From: Gautieria morchelliformis
Taxonomy: Eukaryota > Basidiomycota > Agaricomycetes > Gomphales > Gomphaceae
Direction: 5' to 3'
DNA: 64,000 bases
Assembly (NCBI GenBank): GCA_015179125.1
Contig: WHVA01000042.1
Location: 248,001-312,000, forward strand
Made by a program: the position numbers and the translations under genes. The first letter of the stretch is position 1. Every line of letters begins with the position of its first letter. Below, one piece after another: positions 20,012-31,342 of this stretch. The notes beneath the pieces were generated by a model that saw nothing but the letters and a program-made list of their open reading frames with translations, was not told the DNA's origin and did no database searches.

Positions 20012-21289
20012 CTTGAGACCTACACATTTCTGGAATCACTGCTAGTTCATAAGCTCGTTATGCATTGTGGTTTCATTGTGCTTCCTGCCGTTCCGTTTTT
20101 TTTCCGGTTAGTTAATATAACAGTAGGCGTTGCCCACCAATGCTCTCGTTTTCCAAATTCAGTATGACTTTTGTGTCTTTTACAACATTTGCGAAAGTGT
20201 AAGGTAGCGATACATGTCGCCAGTCGGTTTGTAGGACGTTGCGACGAGGGCGGGGGACGAATGCAACGGGATATATAGGAGCCCAGTAAAGTTTTCAGAA
20301 GCCCCTGCACATTACGAGCTATGTATTGACTATGTTTTATGGTGCTGATCCTCGAAATCTCCCTTTTTTGGTACAAACGAAAAAAGGTCCACTAGATTAA
20401 AATTAACAACGCGCCCTTGCAAGGCGTGCCATCCAAGTCATCCTTAATTCACGACGTTAAATTCGCTGTTGAATTTGATTCTGCGTGCTTCGACGGAGGA
20501 TCTACATCTGCTTGTGGCGCCTGAATTTTCGGAAGGCGAGTCCTTTGCCCCAATATCGCTAAGAATCTGTTTCTCCACTTCCTTGGAGTTCAAGGACGCC
20601 AAGCGTGCCCCAGTGACACTCCACCACTCTTAAGATTCATTTCCCAGCGAGGACATCAGCACTCCGGTGAATCACACATGATGCTGTCTAGAGTTGGTAG
20701 AGTGTACAAGAAGCGCTACACGTCTAAATTTCCGAGAAAGTTCTACCCAATCTATCTGACGTCAAAAAGAGCTATTTGATAGTTGGCGTATCCAGATCCT
20801 TCGCCCCTGCATTGACAGTCGAACCGTAGATGAATTGTTGCACTGTTAATATTATGTTTGAGGTTCTCATAACTATGATAAAAAAATTCCTGACATTGCG
20901 CAGTCAGCGTCCTCCTAATTGGACCGTCCATTCCGAACATCAAGGCTAGAGATGCAGTCAGACTTCTCAAGGTGTTCATGGAGAGATTGAGAACACGTAC
21001 AGGTGACAATACCCCAATGGCCAACGGAGAACAGGCGCACGTTTGCATCTCTGACGCCGATCCCGCGGAAAAATTCCTTCATGGTTTCTGAGTGCTAGCT
21101 CATGGGAGACAGTTTCTTCCAAACCTCTAAAGGTGCACGCCAATTCAAGACAAACCTAGCTTGAAGAGCATTCAGGCCACTGAGCTCACCCGTGCAAAAA
21201 TAGGACTTTGGGGGGCAGCTTGTTCACGTCGATAATGCTCCTAGAGGCGTACAAGAGATGAGCCGGCTGCAATAAGATTGGATCAGCGT
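20012..21289. other. Sequence downstream of the G-alpha gene, no gene recognised
   Basis: Short frames on both strands (e.g. 20047-20376 and 20752-21048, minus) show no known motif and no typical codon pattern. This is probably the 3' flank of the G-alpha gene running into repeat X. The left edge of that repeat could not be set. Confidence 0.4.
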
Positions 21290-21790
21290 ACTTGAACCGG
21301 TATAGTCCAAGAATAAACGCACAGATCTGCAGAATGAAAGTAGCTGGCCACTTGACCCGGTCCACATACGAGTGCGCGCGCAGACACGGGAAATGGAGTG
21401 ACGAGGAGATGCGAGTGCGTCCAGAAAAAGTCGAGCGAAGCTGTCGAGTAGAGGAGGAGTGGTCGAAGGGAGGGGCGAAGCCGAGAGAACATGGAGGAGG
21501 AGTGGTGAAAGGGGAAACAGGGATATCTGGGTGTAGGAAATATATGAGGCATGCCAACCTGACCATAGGAACATTGAAAGGTGTTTGAGCCGGGGAGGTG
21601 ATAGGGACAGTGATGAACACCAAGCCGGCCAGAGGTCGTCGATCATTCTTTGATGGCGTGGCTGTGGCGAATGATGCAAACAGCAAAGACAAATCGAACT
21701 CGGCGAAGGGCGATTGGAGCAAACATAGAGGTGTAGTGAGGAGTGGGAGGCCAGAGCGACTTGGTATAGGAAATAAATGGGTCATGACAG
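21290..21790. repeat. Repeat X, copy 2
   Basis: Non-coding, purine-rich; the right end GGTCATGACAG at about 21780-21790 matches the end of copy 1 (14213). It abuts the broken reverse transcriptase of LINE-A, so it inserted into or truncated that element. The segment at about 21380-21420 (CAGACACGGGAAATGGAGTG) resembles the minisatellite inside the TIR element at 34120-35542. Confidence 0.5.
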
Positions 21791-22795
21791 GGCCTTGTCT
21801 TCCTGTCTGCTGATGGGTCCCTTTCTCTTTTCCCGGTAAGCCCCATCAGTCCAAACTTGTTGACAGCAAAATGGCACTTATGCATCTGCGCCCATGTCAG
21901 TGCCCCTTCACTTCTCGTCATGATGCTGGCCAGCTTATTGAAGGCCTCCTGCAGGTCTTTTCCTTCCACCAACAGTGTCGTGTCATCAACAAACCCCACT
22001 GCATCCTCCCCTTTAGCAGTGTGTACCACCTCGAGGAGATCCACATTATAGTATTGGTAAGCGATTGCCGACAGTGGGCACCCCTGGTCCATGCCTCTTC
22101 TGACCTCCATCATCGGTGTGGTGAAGTCGCCGAAGCTCATCATTGTGTGTTGCCCCTCGACCTTCCTCCTGATCCAGCTAGTGTACTCTTGGGGGATCCC
22201 CCTTAGCCACATTTTGTGTACCAGCCTATCTAATATGATGCTGGGGAACGTCCCTTTGATGTCTAGGAAAAGGAACCCCAGAACCTTCCCTTGTCTCCAC
22301 ACATCCTTCGCTGCACTGACCATGTAGTGGATTGCATCAGTGGTGGTGTGGCCTGGCCTGCACCACTTTCCCAATTGTGTCAAGGAGTGCTATCGGTCGA
22401 TACGTGCCTGGAACCATGTAGTCTGGCTTTGCCGGCTTGCATAGCACTTGCGTGATGGAGTCTCACCACTGATCAGGGTATACAGCAAGGCTGAATGTGG
22501 CCTTGAACAGGGGCCCAAGGTAGATGAGCAGTGTGTCTGTGCACTGTTTAATTAGCACATTAGTTATCCCGTTCATGCCTGGAGCTTTGAAAGGGTTCAG
22601 CTTAGCTATTGCCCGTCTTATCTGCTCATGGGTAATATGGGCAAACGAGAACGCTTCTGGGGGGTATGAGCAGTTGCGTGGGACACTTTTGTGTTTTGAA
22701 CCGGACTCTGGGAAGAATGTGTCATAGAGCATAGTGACCTTCTGGTCATTAGTGCTTGCTACCCACTTGGTACCATCCTTGTGTTTGGCTGTGAG
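21791..22795 (-). pseudogene. LINE-A reverse transcriptase, decayed
   Basis: Two frames, 22463-22795 (YDTFFPESG, LNPFKAPGMNGITN) and about 21791-22383 (FLDIKGTFPSI, RRGMDQGCPLSAIAY, GFVDDTTLLV), are consecutive RT motifs of a LINE of the same type as the one at 1-1900. The catalytic FVDD is kept, but D-I-K-G-T-F replaces D-V-x-G-A-F and the frames are broken near 22385-22460. The 3' remainder (RNase H, tail) is absent beyond repeat X. Confidence 0.85.
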
Positions 22796-23873
22796 TTTTA
22801 GAATATAGATTAGATTCAAAAGGATTTAATATAGATCTCTGTTGCTCAGCGGCTGGGACTGTTATTTTTGTGCCATTGCTGGGTGCTGACTAAGCTCGGC
22901 AAGGTACATTCGTTAGTGATGGATGCTGGTCACGTGACCATGTCGATGGAAGGGTGGGTTCTATCAAGAGAACGAGTGTCTCAAAATGCTTCGCTTTTGA
23001 GACAGTTTAGAGTGGTCAATGATAATACACTCTCAACGAAGATTTAGGGGAAAATATCGAGAACTAAGCTCTGTAGCTATCAAACAAGTCTACAGGTACT
23101 TCAGGGGGTGAAACAGTAATTTCTAGATGATTTGTTCATACATTTGTGGTAGCTATTTGTACTATGATACTAATGACTACCAGTGTTCAGCATATTGTGT
23201 GAATGGGTCGAAAAACTGTGTGTAAATAAAGGGGTGACTGTTTGCAGCCATAAAGCCATAAAAGAGATGGGGATATTCACAGGGGTGATAGGCTTTGGAA
23301 TAGAGTCTTGTATCTACCATACAAAGCTCCTGTCTACATGGTGTTAGGATAATAGTCAGTTGGATGTGTCATGGAGTACAATAGAAAAAAAAAGCTATGT
23401 TTCTCTTGTGCAACATAAATGCTGCCCTTGGCAATGGAGTCGCCATCCCTGTGCCTCTTCCCTGGGGCAGCTATCGAGCATTTGTATTAAGAATGATGTT
23501 CTGTAATCATTCCGTAACATCCTGTGCAGTCTATAGACCTCTGCAGCATTTGGTGCCCGCACCTCGTTGGTGCCTGTGGCCTGACACATGTCGACGTCAT
23601 GGCTGATATCATCTGCCGATAGATGCGCTCTCTCTGATCGGCCAAGCATGGCCAATGCCGATCTTCAGTTATGATCAACTGGTACCTGTATCTTATCTAA
23701 CTGATAGATAAAGATAGCTCTTGTTCGTGATATCATCTGGCGCTTGCGTGTGCTCGTATCTATAATGTCGTGAGTGTCGTTTTCATTCTTGAATAAATTC
23801 TCTTTTGTTCTTTGGTTAGTTTCTGTGTATATATAGAGATGATTTAAATAGTATAGCTTCGTTTATTACAACA
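22796..23873. other. 1078-bp insertion with 5-bp target duplication
   Basis: Splits LINE-A between the endonuclease/RT linker and RT. GTGAG is repeated on both sides (22791-22795 and 23874-23878). The minus-strand start reads TGTTGTAATAAACG; the other end, TCTAAAA, lacks a CA terminus. It contains a perfect hairpin with 9-bp arms, GTCTCAAAA (22978-22986) and its complement (22995-23003). No protein was recognised; it could be a solo LTR or a non-autonomous element. Confidence 0.6.
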
Positions 23874-24725
23874 GTGAGCACAGGCACTCGGGTCCTTCCA
23901 CCGTCCGATGGGTGCACTTCTGCATATTTGTGCCCAGTCCAGATGGTTTTCTTGTCAATGCCCTCCAGGAAATCCTCCCAGTGTCCCCTTTTTGACTTTT
24001 CAATGGCGCTTGCATATTTGTTCCTGGCAACTTTGTACCTCTCATGCGACTCATGTGACTGATGTCTTCTGTTTGCGTAGGACTGCCCTCCTAGCCGCCT
24101 GGCTTCTGTTCTGAGTCGTGTCAGCTCCAGCGACCACCAGCGCTTCATAAAGGGGAGGGCTTAGTCTTGGGTATCCACTCCTCTACTGTGTCCAGGATCG
24201 CTGTGGTGAGGGCCCTTCGGCTTGGTGGAAATTGGGCTTCAGTGCATCTTCTACCTCCATAGTGCTTGTGTCTATTATCATGTCTATTGGATAGTGATCG
24301 CTCCTTGCTGGCTGTTCTTCTGGGACCGAGGCGCAGCTGACCAGCACCTCAACTACAGATGTGGACAGAAAGACATTGTTGGTGCATGTTTGGTTGCCTG
24401 TGGACATCGCTGTTAGTGTGGGTATGCCTCTTGGCAGCACCATCTGTAGGTGGCACTCGACAGTGATGTTGATCAGTAGCTGGGCTGCGTTGAGATTGTG
24501 TCGTGTGAACAGATGTGAGTTTCATGTGTCATCCCACTGTGGGTGATGTCTGTTGAAATTGTCAACCCACAACATCCCAGCATTGTCTTCTTGTGTCGTG
24601 TTCTTCTCTCACGCTTGTTCCTGTAAATGCCTCTGCATGTTGTGTAAGCTATCAGAGTTTGTACAGTCACAATAGAAATTGTATATTATTACTGTACTGC
24701 TGCTTGTTCTGAGCTTAACCGCCAT
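23874..24725 (-). pseudogene. LINE-A endonuclease C-terminus and RT linker
   Basis: Reading down from 24725: an APE-type endonuclease part with DNFNRHHPQWDD (near 24545) and the SDHYPID box (near 24290), then a Lys/Arg-rich linker (ARRLGGQSYANRRH, YASAIEKSKRGHWEDFLEGI) ending at HPSDGGRTRVPVLT just before the 1078-bp insertion. These segments lie between endonuclease and RT in Tad-like LINEs. Several stops and shifts. Confidence 0.75.
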
Positions 24726-26219
24726 TTTTTTTTTCATCCAATTTTACATCTTTTGGGGCCACACCCTATGTAAGATGGTAAGTACAGCTCCTATATTATA
24801 TCTATTCCTTCTCACCTTTCATCCTCTATCTCTGCTTGTGCTCTTTGGGCGAGGCCCTGAGCTTGTCTGTGCATATGTGGGCGGGGGGGGTGTGTGGCTT
24901 TGCACCTGGTGAATCTCGACCTTTTACCTGTTCATCTCCTTTGGTCCTCCTCTCATTGCATTGTAGTTTACCTCTCCTTCAGGCATGATAGAGACCATCT
25001 GCTGTCACAGCTCTCCAAGTGTGCCAGTCAAGAAGGGATTGACAAGCCCTGCAAAGCTTGCAGTCAGTCGCTGCATGGGATCCATTTGACTGCAAGTGCC
25101 CTGACCAGAATACATGCCAGGAGTCAATGTGTCCACATGTTACACCGAAGTGCGCCCTCTGCAATGTAGCATGTGGGCCTGGGCGTATTCTACATTTCGT
25201 GGTGGCTTTGCAAGATCGAGCAAAGTGGCCAAAGCCGTAGCAGTTGAACCATTGTGGGGGATGCCATATGAAACATGTGGTCAAGTGAAGGCGTCCTTGG
25301 TATGCAATGTGTTGTTGGATGCATTTGTTGGACGCATGGTGATCAGTTAGATATAGGACAAGGGATGAGTGCGCCTTCTGACGTAGCTGTGGAGAGTGGG
25401 AGACAAATTCAGCACATTGCAGCATGGAAGTATGGGGAATGATGTGCTCATTATCATCCAGCAGCATAGCGACACCACCACTGTCTTGATCTGGATTAAA
25501 TGTAGTGGGGATGGCGTGAACGATCACTGGGTAAGTCTTTAGGGTGATACGCAGGGTCCTTGATAAAACTGGGAGCCATCGGTGCGCTTTCTTGATTATC
25601 ACATCGTGCTCATGCTCTGAGCCCACTGCTATCCATATATCGCCACTTCGGTGCCGTCCTGCGGCTCGGATGCGAAGTACACTCTCCTCCTCCTGCTCTC
25701 CTTCAGGGTCTGGTTACCAGCCTCGCAGGAGCAAGGCTTTGTTAATCTCCTTCCTCAACTCTGAGTCCGGTAAATCCTCGAGGGCTGGGTTCTGTCAGTC
25801 GATATGCGATAGCATGATATGATGTTTGGTGTCGCAGTGGGATTTGATACATGTCACGTGTGCTGGTGAGCTGGCTAGGACTGGCCCGCAATATTGGGGT
25901 TCACTAGGGGATGCCGTTAGGCCAATGTGTGTTGAGATTGCCTCCAATTTTTTCGCAGACAGACGAAAAATGCAAGTTAAGACAAGAAACCTTGAGTTTT
26001 TCTCGTGCGGATGTGATCAGTTCACGAGCGCTATGCAGTGTGTCGATAGGGATAGTGCATGTCTTTGCAGTTCTTATTTTTGGGAGGGATATGCTATGGA
26101 TTAGTTCGTATAGGGTGCCGAGAGTAGCTTGGATGGTGTCTGTAGGTACAGAGGGGGTAGTTTCGCCATTATCTGCGCTGGCAGGTGGTGGTCGGAGCGT
26201 GGGAACCATCTATACAGAA
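24726..26219 (-). mobile_element. LINE-B: ORF1-like part plus 3' UTR, inserted in LINE-A
   Basis: Bounded by an 11-bp duplication, TTAACCGCCAT at 24715-24725 and 26220-26230, which interrupts the LINE-A endonuclease frame. On the minus strand it starts near ATG 26209 and encodes a broken gag-like ORF1 (25904-26209, about 25640-25880, 24979-25626) with a CCHC region (CYGFGHFARSC). It then goes straight to a 3' UTR with the conserved hairpin (24747-24777) and A10 (24725-24734). The whole ORF2 (endonuclease, RT, RNase H) is missing, so it must have been moved by the enzymes of another LINE or lost ORF2 before insertion. Confidence 0.8.
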
Positions 26220-26584
26220 TTAACCGCCATTGTGTCAGGTGTGCCCACATCTAATGCTGTCCACTCGCTCATCGCTATTCTCTTACTTACTGGAATCATT
26301 GATCTTGTGTGCTTCTCTTTATCTTGGTAATGTGTTTTCAGGTATATTGTGTACCAGTGTGGCGTTTCCCTAGCATTCCTGAGGAAGTCTATATAAGGCT
26401 CTTGCAGTGCGAGGATATCATATTTTGTCAGAGAGCATCGTTGGAGAATGTCAGCCATAGCAGTGAGGGATTTATTGGCATTTTGTTGTCTAATGTGCAA
26501 GTATTTGGTCTCATTGGGATTGTTGCTCATCCTCAGTATAAGTCGATGTTGTTGTTGTGGTTGTGGTTGTCATGGTAATGTCTG
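26220..26584 (-). pseudogene. LINE-A ORF2 start (APE endonuclease N-terminus)
   Basis: ATG at 26530 begins MSNNPNETKYLHIRQQNANK, then ILALQEPYID, the N-terminal motifs of AP-type endonucleases. The frame is cut by LINE-B at 26220. Copia-2 inserted just upstream, separating it from ORF1 at 31836-32815. Confidence 0.8.
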
Positions 26585-27072
26585 TGTTAGCAACTAGGGG
26601 CTATGGCAGGGAAGGTTCGGTAGAGTTCTTAGAAAGCTAGAATCAAATATACTCTCTCAGTGAATTTATTGTCACTGATGTATTAATACAATACCTAGAA
26701 TCAAATATACTACATGATTTTCAGTCAACATGCTATGTAAATATGAAAGATACTACTCGCCTCTCTCAGTGAATTTATTGTCACTGAGAGAGGAGTGTAA
26801 TCCTGTCTCAGAAGGCATATACTTGCACCCGGCCCTTTAGCGCCCAAGGGCTCGCGCGTCGAAGTCATTTCAAACTCCGCTGGGTGCAGCCGCCTGTGAA
26901 AATAGAAATAACAGAATGGAATGGAGAGATAGGGAGTGGCTAGAAAATTTCGAAAATAAGCAGAGAAGTGGATGCATAGTACAAGAACAGTATGAGAAAA
27001 TATTGAAACACCACACAATAAATTGAATATATTATGCTTGATTTTGGTGCAGGAGCATAAATGCACCCAACA
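26585..27072 (-). repeat. Copia-2 3' LTR
   Basis: 488 bp. Carries the same 13-bp inverted repeat as copia-1 (CCTCTCTCAGTGA at 26760-26772 and its complement at 26781-26793, 8-nt loop). Confidence 0.95.
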
Positions 27073-27085
27073 TGCCCCCTCAAGC

Positions 27086-30000
27086 TTAATATATTCCGAT
27101 TTTCTCGTTGAGGATTCTCACTCTAGGACTAGGAAGTCCTTTAGTGAGAAGATCGGCTAGCATGTGTTCCGTTGGTAGGTACACAAGCTTAATTTCTTCA
27201 TCTTCGACTATATCTCGGATGAAATATAATCTAATGTCGAAATGCTTGGTCCTCATGTGTTGTTGAGTGCCATAGACAATGGCAATGGCTGATTGATTGT
27301 CTGAATAAAGTTTGATGGGACAATTCAGCGGTTGGAATACTTCAGAGATAAAGTGGCGCATCCATAAGGCTTCTTTGCTCGCATGAGTCAGAGCAACGAA
27401 TTCGGCTTCAGTTGATGATAGGGCTACTATGGATTGTTTTTGACAACTCCATGATACGGTCCCTCCATCAATCTGAAAAATATAAGCCGAGTATGAGTGC
27501 CTGTGCTCTTGAGAAGCCCAATCTGCATCTGAATACCCAATGAGGCCGTCTCGATTTTTCCCAAGTGTCAATTTGTAGTCCATCGTGCCTTTTAGATATT
27601 TAAAGACACGTTTGACTGCATGCCAATGTGTTGGACCTGGGTTTTCGAGGAATTGAGAAAGTAATGACACTGCGAATGCAATGTCCGGTCGAGTGGCTAC
27701 TGCTGCCCACATCAATGATCCTATCGCTTGCCTGTATGGAATTCTTGACATCTTCTGTTTGTCTTCATCTGTAGAAGGGCATTGGTCTCTGGATAATTTA
27801 ACGGCTGGGTCGAGAGGCGTAGAAAATGTTTTGGCATCATCCAGATTGAATTTTTTGATGATTTTTTGGATGTATGCAGCTTGTGATATTGCAATCGATT
27901 TGTTATTCCAATCTCTTTCGATTTTGAGGTTCAAAAGCCAATGAATCTCGCCTAGATCTTTCATACTGAAGATCTGGGCAAGATCATGCTTTACCCCATC
28001 GAGGATTGGTTGACTCTCAGCTGTGATAGTGAGGTCGTCTACTGCCGTCGCAATAATCGCATGCCCTCTCGGTCCACGTCTGCAAAATACAGCTCCATCC
28101 GAAGCTGATTTAGTGAATCCTAACTTGAGAAATTCACCACTCAGACGTTTGTACCATTCCCTTCCAGATTGTTTGAGGCCGTAAAGTGCTTTCTTCAGCA
28201 GGAGGACATCATCTTTGTCTCCGGTCTCATATCCATACGGCTGTCTCATGTAAATAGGTTCTGGCAGTGTAGCATTCAAATACGCACTGTCCACATCCAT
28301 TTGGTGAATAGGCCAGTTGTTCCTGGCAGCAATGGCACATATAATCCGTAAGGAAGTCATCCGAGCAACAGGTGCATAGGTTTCATTGTAGTCGACTCCA
28401 AAACTTTGTGTAAAGCCTTGGGCGACCATCCTCGATCTAGGTGTGATGGGTTCACCTTCTGGATTGCGTTTCCAGAGGAATACCCATCTATTTCCGACAA
28501 TATTTGCCCCAGGAGGTGGTTTAACCACTTCCCATACACCTTTGTCGAGTAGCACCTTGTACTCTTTATCCATCGATGCTTTCCATATAGGATTATTTAA
28601 GGCTTCATCTGCATTGCTAGGCTCAGTCTGATTCAAATCCGGCAGCACCTTATCTTTGTTTTGATCGGGGGTCGAAAGTGTACTGATGGCAAGGTTATAA
28701 TCACTGATGCCGTCAGTTTCAGAGGATAAATCTTGTTCGAATAATTTGTCTTGATGGTCCTCAATGTCCTCGTAAGCTAGTGTAGTGATATCTGCACCAG
28801 CATGTCTCTTAGTTTGAGATCTTGTTACGGGACCACTTGGGGCCGGCTGCACCTGTTGCTGACGGATTCTCTCGCTTCTCCTTGTTGGAGCAGCTTCTTT
28901 AGGTCTGGCATCAACAGTCTGACTGGGTTGCAGCTCTTTCAGACGTTCCTCTGGTTCATCATCATCAATTTCCTCGATCTTTGCCTCTTCGCTGACTAAG
29001 CGGCTAGGCATAGGTGCTGGCGCCGAGATGGCCTGTACCATTTTTCTGGACGTAGGTAGCTGTGACTCTTCAATAGAAATGATTGGAGCTTTGCCCCCCT
29101 TCATCTCTGAGTCAAATATAACATTCCGCTCAACAGAAACCTTCTGAGAGTCAGGCCAGTAGATGCAGTGACCATGGCTCTGTCCAGAGATTCCTATCCA
29201 CCGAGCTCTTTTGGCACGGGCTGCTAGTTTGTTTCCCTCTTTGACCTTAACGTAGACTTCAATTCCCCACACGTGTATGTCTTTCAGGTTCGGTTTCTCG
29301 TGATGGATCATTTCAAAAGGGGTTTTGTCTGGCAAAGCTCTTGTGTGTGTCCGATTCCTAAGATAGTTGGCATGCAAAATTGCATGCCCCCATAGAGTCT
29401 TAGGAAGACTTGATTCCAATAGCATGGCACGAGCTCTTTCAACTAGAGTTCGGTTTAAACGTTCAGCAACACCATTTGACTCTGGGGTGTCGTGCACGGT
29501 TAACCGATGCTTCGTGCCTTGCTTGGCTAAATGCTGTTCAAATTCCGAGCTTGTATATTCGCCCCCTCTGTCGGAAACAAGTGCTTTGATGTGCACGTTC
29601 CTCTGTTGAAGCATCAAGGCCTCGTAGAGTTTATATTTTGAAAATGCTTCCGATTTGTTTGCCATCAAATAGATAACCGATTCTCTTGAGTAGTCGTCAA
29701 TGAAAGACACATAATAGGATTTCTTGTCAATTGTGGAGTGTCTCGCTGGTCCCCAGACATCAGAATAAATTCTATCACCGAATTTTGATGATCGGCTTCT
29801 GGGTTCCTGAGGAAGTGATTTACGTGCAATCTTCGCCTGAATACACGCATCGCAAACAACCTTGTCACCTTTTGAGCTCAATTCAATGCCTAATATCATG
29901 CCACGGTTGAGCAAGTGCTGTAGGGACTTTTGTGAAATGTGCCCCATTTTTTGATGTATTTCCATGGCTGATGCGCATACATGCGCTTCGGCACTTGTGT

Positions 30001-31336
30001 GTTGTAAATCAAATCGATATAAGCCATTCAGCTTCGGTGCTTGCATCAATATCCTGCCTTTACGATTGGATATTGTGCATTTCTGATCAGCTATTTGTGT
30101 GTTATAGCCTGCATCATCGCACCGGCCGATCGAGATGAGGGTAACAGCCATTTTTGGCGCGTAGAACGTATCCTTCAATGTAATGTTCACAGTCTTATCT
30201 CCAACCTTGTTAGATAGCACGAGTGAGCCTGAACCGAAGGCATCAAAAGTGCCTTTGTTGGCTGCACGAATTGTGCGCGGCTGTGAGAATGGACTGTAAT
30301 CCCTCAATAAATTCTTGTGAGGGGTCATATGTGCGGTCGTTCCAGTGTCGAGGATAACAACAGTGTCCAGAGATAAACTACTCAAATTAGAGCAGTCGAA
30401 GTTGGCGAAAGCGGCTGGACTGCCACTCTCATCCTCCTCAGAGGACACTTCTTCGGCAACATTCGCCTTGGCTTTGCCCTTCTTCTTTTTGGCTTTCGCT
30501 TTCTTCTTCTGACGTGGCCCCTGGCCTTCTTTACCACCTCCTTTAGCCCAGCAACTCTCTATAGCATGTCCAGGCTTGTGGCAATTAGTGCATGCAGGCA
30601 CCTTCGGGTCTTTCCGGCCCTTCTGCCCTTTCGTAGATGAACCAATAAATGCTTGCTCTTCTTGTGAAATATTGAGGGTCTTTCTCCTGTCGTATTGAGC
30701 CTTTAGTACTCTGATAATATCATCAGGCACTAAGGGCATTCCACATTCTTCGAGCGACGTGGTAAGGGCATTCATAACTGCCTCATAGGAGGGTGGAAGT
30801 GATGCAAGGATAATGTCGGTGAACTCTCCTTCAGAAATTCTGGCTCCCATCTCATTGAGACGAGCATAGAGGTCTTGGGCCTTGTCCAAGTGATCTCTCA
30901 AGTCTCCATCCTCAGGACACCTCATACTGCGAAGCTGTCTCTGTAGGTTGGTGAGGACCATCTTGGGCTTTTTGGTCATCTCATTGACCAATGCATCCCA
31001 GACTTCTTTTGCTGTATGTCTCTTCTGTAGCATCAGAGCTAGTGACTCTGACACTGAGACGATTATTTGGGTTTTGGCCTGTCCTTCTCTGGCAAGATAC
31101 TTCTCCAGCTTCTCCTCAGCCTTCTCAATCTGAGTTTCCTCAGCTTCTGTGAGAATATGGCCTGGGGGCATGACTGGAGGATCAGGAGGTCGAATGGCTC
31201 TCCCTTCTATATGCCTGAGTAGATTTTTGGACTCAAAATAACTTGTGAGAGTAGCTCGCCACAGAGGCCAATTACTTCCATCTGTTGCAAGCTTCTCCAC
31301 ACCCAAAAGCTTCTGCGAAGTGTCTGCGGGGCCCAT
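27086..31336 (-). CDS. Copia-2 Gag-Pol polyprotein, 1416 aa
   Basis: Start chosen at ATG 31336 (MGPADTSQKLLG), which matches the copia-1 start; a longer frame using a TTG inside the LTR is not credible. One open frame. CCHC knuckle CTNCHKPGHAIESC near 246; protease DTG near 328; integrase HHCC (HQKMGHISQ), YSDVWGP, SDRGGEY and ESNGVAERLN; RT with ATAVDDLTI; RNase H YSDADW. No stop, shift or lost catalytic residue seen. By eye it is about 80-85% identical in protein to copia-1, with short length differences near the CCHC and in the integrase-RT spacer. Probably active. It disrupts only another transposon. Confidence 0.95.
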   Translation of the reverse strand: MGPADTSQKLLGVEKLATDGSNWPLWRATLTSYFESKNLLRHIEGRAIRPPDPPVMPPGHILTEAEETQIEKAEEKLEKYLAREGQAKTQIIVSVSESLALMLQKRHTAKEVWDALVNEMTKKPKMVLTNLQRQLRSMRCPEDGDLRDHLDKAQDLYARLNEMGARISEGEFTDIILASLPPSYEAVMNALTTSLEECGMPLVPDDIIRVLKAQYDRRKTLNISQEEQAFIGSSTKGQKGRKDPKVPACTNCHKPGHAIESCWAKGGGKEGQGPRQKKKAKAKKKKGKAKANVAEEVSSEEDESGSPAAFANFDCSNLSSLSLDTVVILDTGTTAHMTPHKNLLRDYSPFSQPRTIRAANKGTFDAFGSGSLVLSNKVGDKTVNITLKDTFYAPKMAVTLISIGRCDDAGYNTQIADQKCTISNRKGRILMQAPKLNGLYRFDLQHTSAEAHVCASAMEIHQKMGHISQKSLQHLLNRGMILGIELSSKGDKVVCDACIQAKIARKSLPQEPRSRSSKFGDRIYSDVWGPARHSTIDKKSYYVSFIDDYSRESVIYLMANKSEAFSKYKLYEALMLQQRNVHIKALVSDRGGEYTSSEFEQHLAKQGTKHRLTVHDTPESNGVAERLNRTLVERARAMLLESSLPKTLWGHAILHANYLRNRTHTRALPDKTPFEMIHHEKPNLKDIHVWGIEVYVKVKEGNKLAARAKRARWIGISGQSHGHCIYWPDSQKVSVERNVIFDSEMKGGKAPIISIEESQLPTSRKMVQAISAPAPMPSRLVSEEAKIEEIDDDEPEERLKELQPSQTVDARPKEAAPTRRSERIRQQQVQPAPSGPVTRSQTKRHAGADITTLAYEDIEDHQDKLFEQDLSSETDGISDYNLAISTLSTPDQNKDKVLPDLNQTEPSNADEALNNPIWKASMDKEYKVLLDKGVWEVVKPPPGANIVGNRWVFLWKRNPEGEPITPRSRMVAQGFTQSFGVDYNETYAPVARMTSLRIICAIAARNNWPIHQMDVDSAYLNATLPEPIYMRQPYGYETGDKDDVLLLKKALYGLKQSGREWYKRLSGEFLKLGFTKSASDGAVFCRRGPRGHAIIATAVDDLTITAESQPILDGVKHDLAQIFSMKDLGEIHWLLNLKIERDWNNKSIAISQAAYIQKIIKKFNLDDAKTFSTPLDPAVKLSRDQCPSTDEDKQKMSRIPYRQAIGSLMWAAVATRPDIAFAVSLLSQFLENPGPTHWHAVKRVFKYLKGTMDYKLTLGKNRDGLIGYSDADWASQEHRHSYSAYIFQIDGGTVSWSCQKQSIVALSSTEAEFVALTHASKEALWMRHFISEVFQPLNCPIKLYSDNQSAIAIVYGTQQHMRTKHFDIRLYFIRDIVEDEEIKLVYLPTEHMLADLLTKGLPSPRVRILNEKIGIY

Positions 31337-31342
31337 AACCCT

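Noticed and set aside
21186..21785. Minus-strand frames of 89-199 aa in repeat X copy 2
   Set aside because: They arise from the purine-rich strand read in reverse (Ser/Pro/Leu-rich), and the other copy of the repeat does not keep them.
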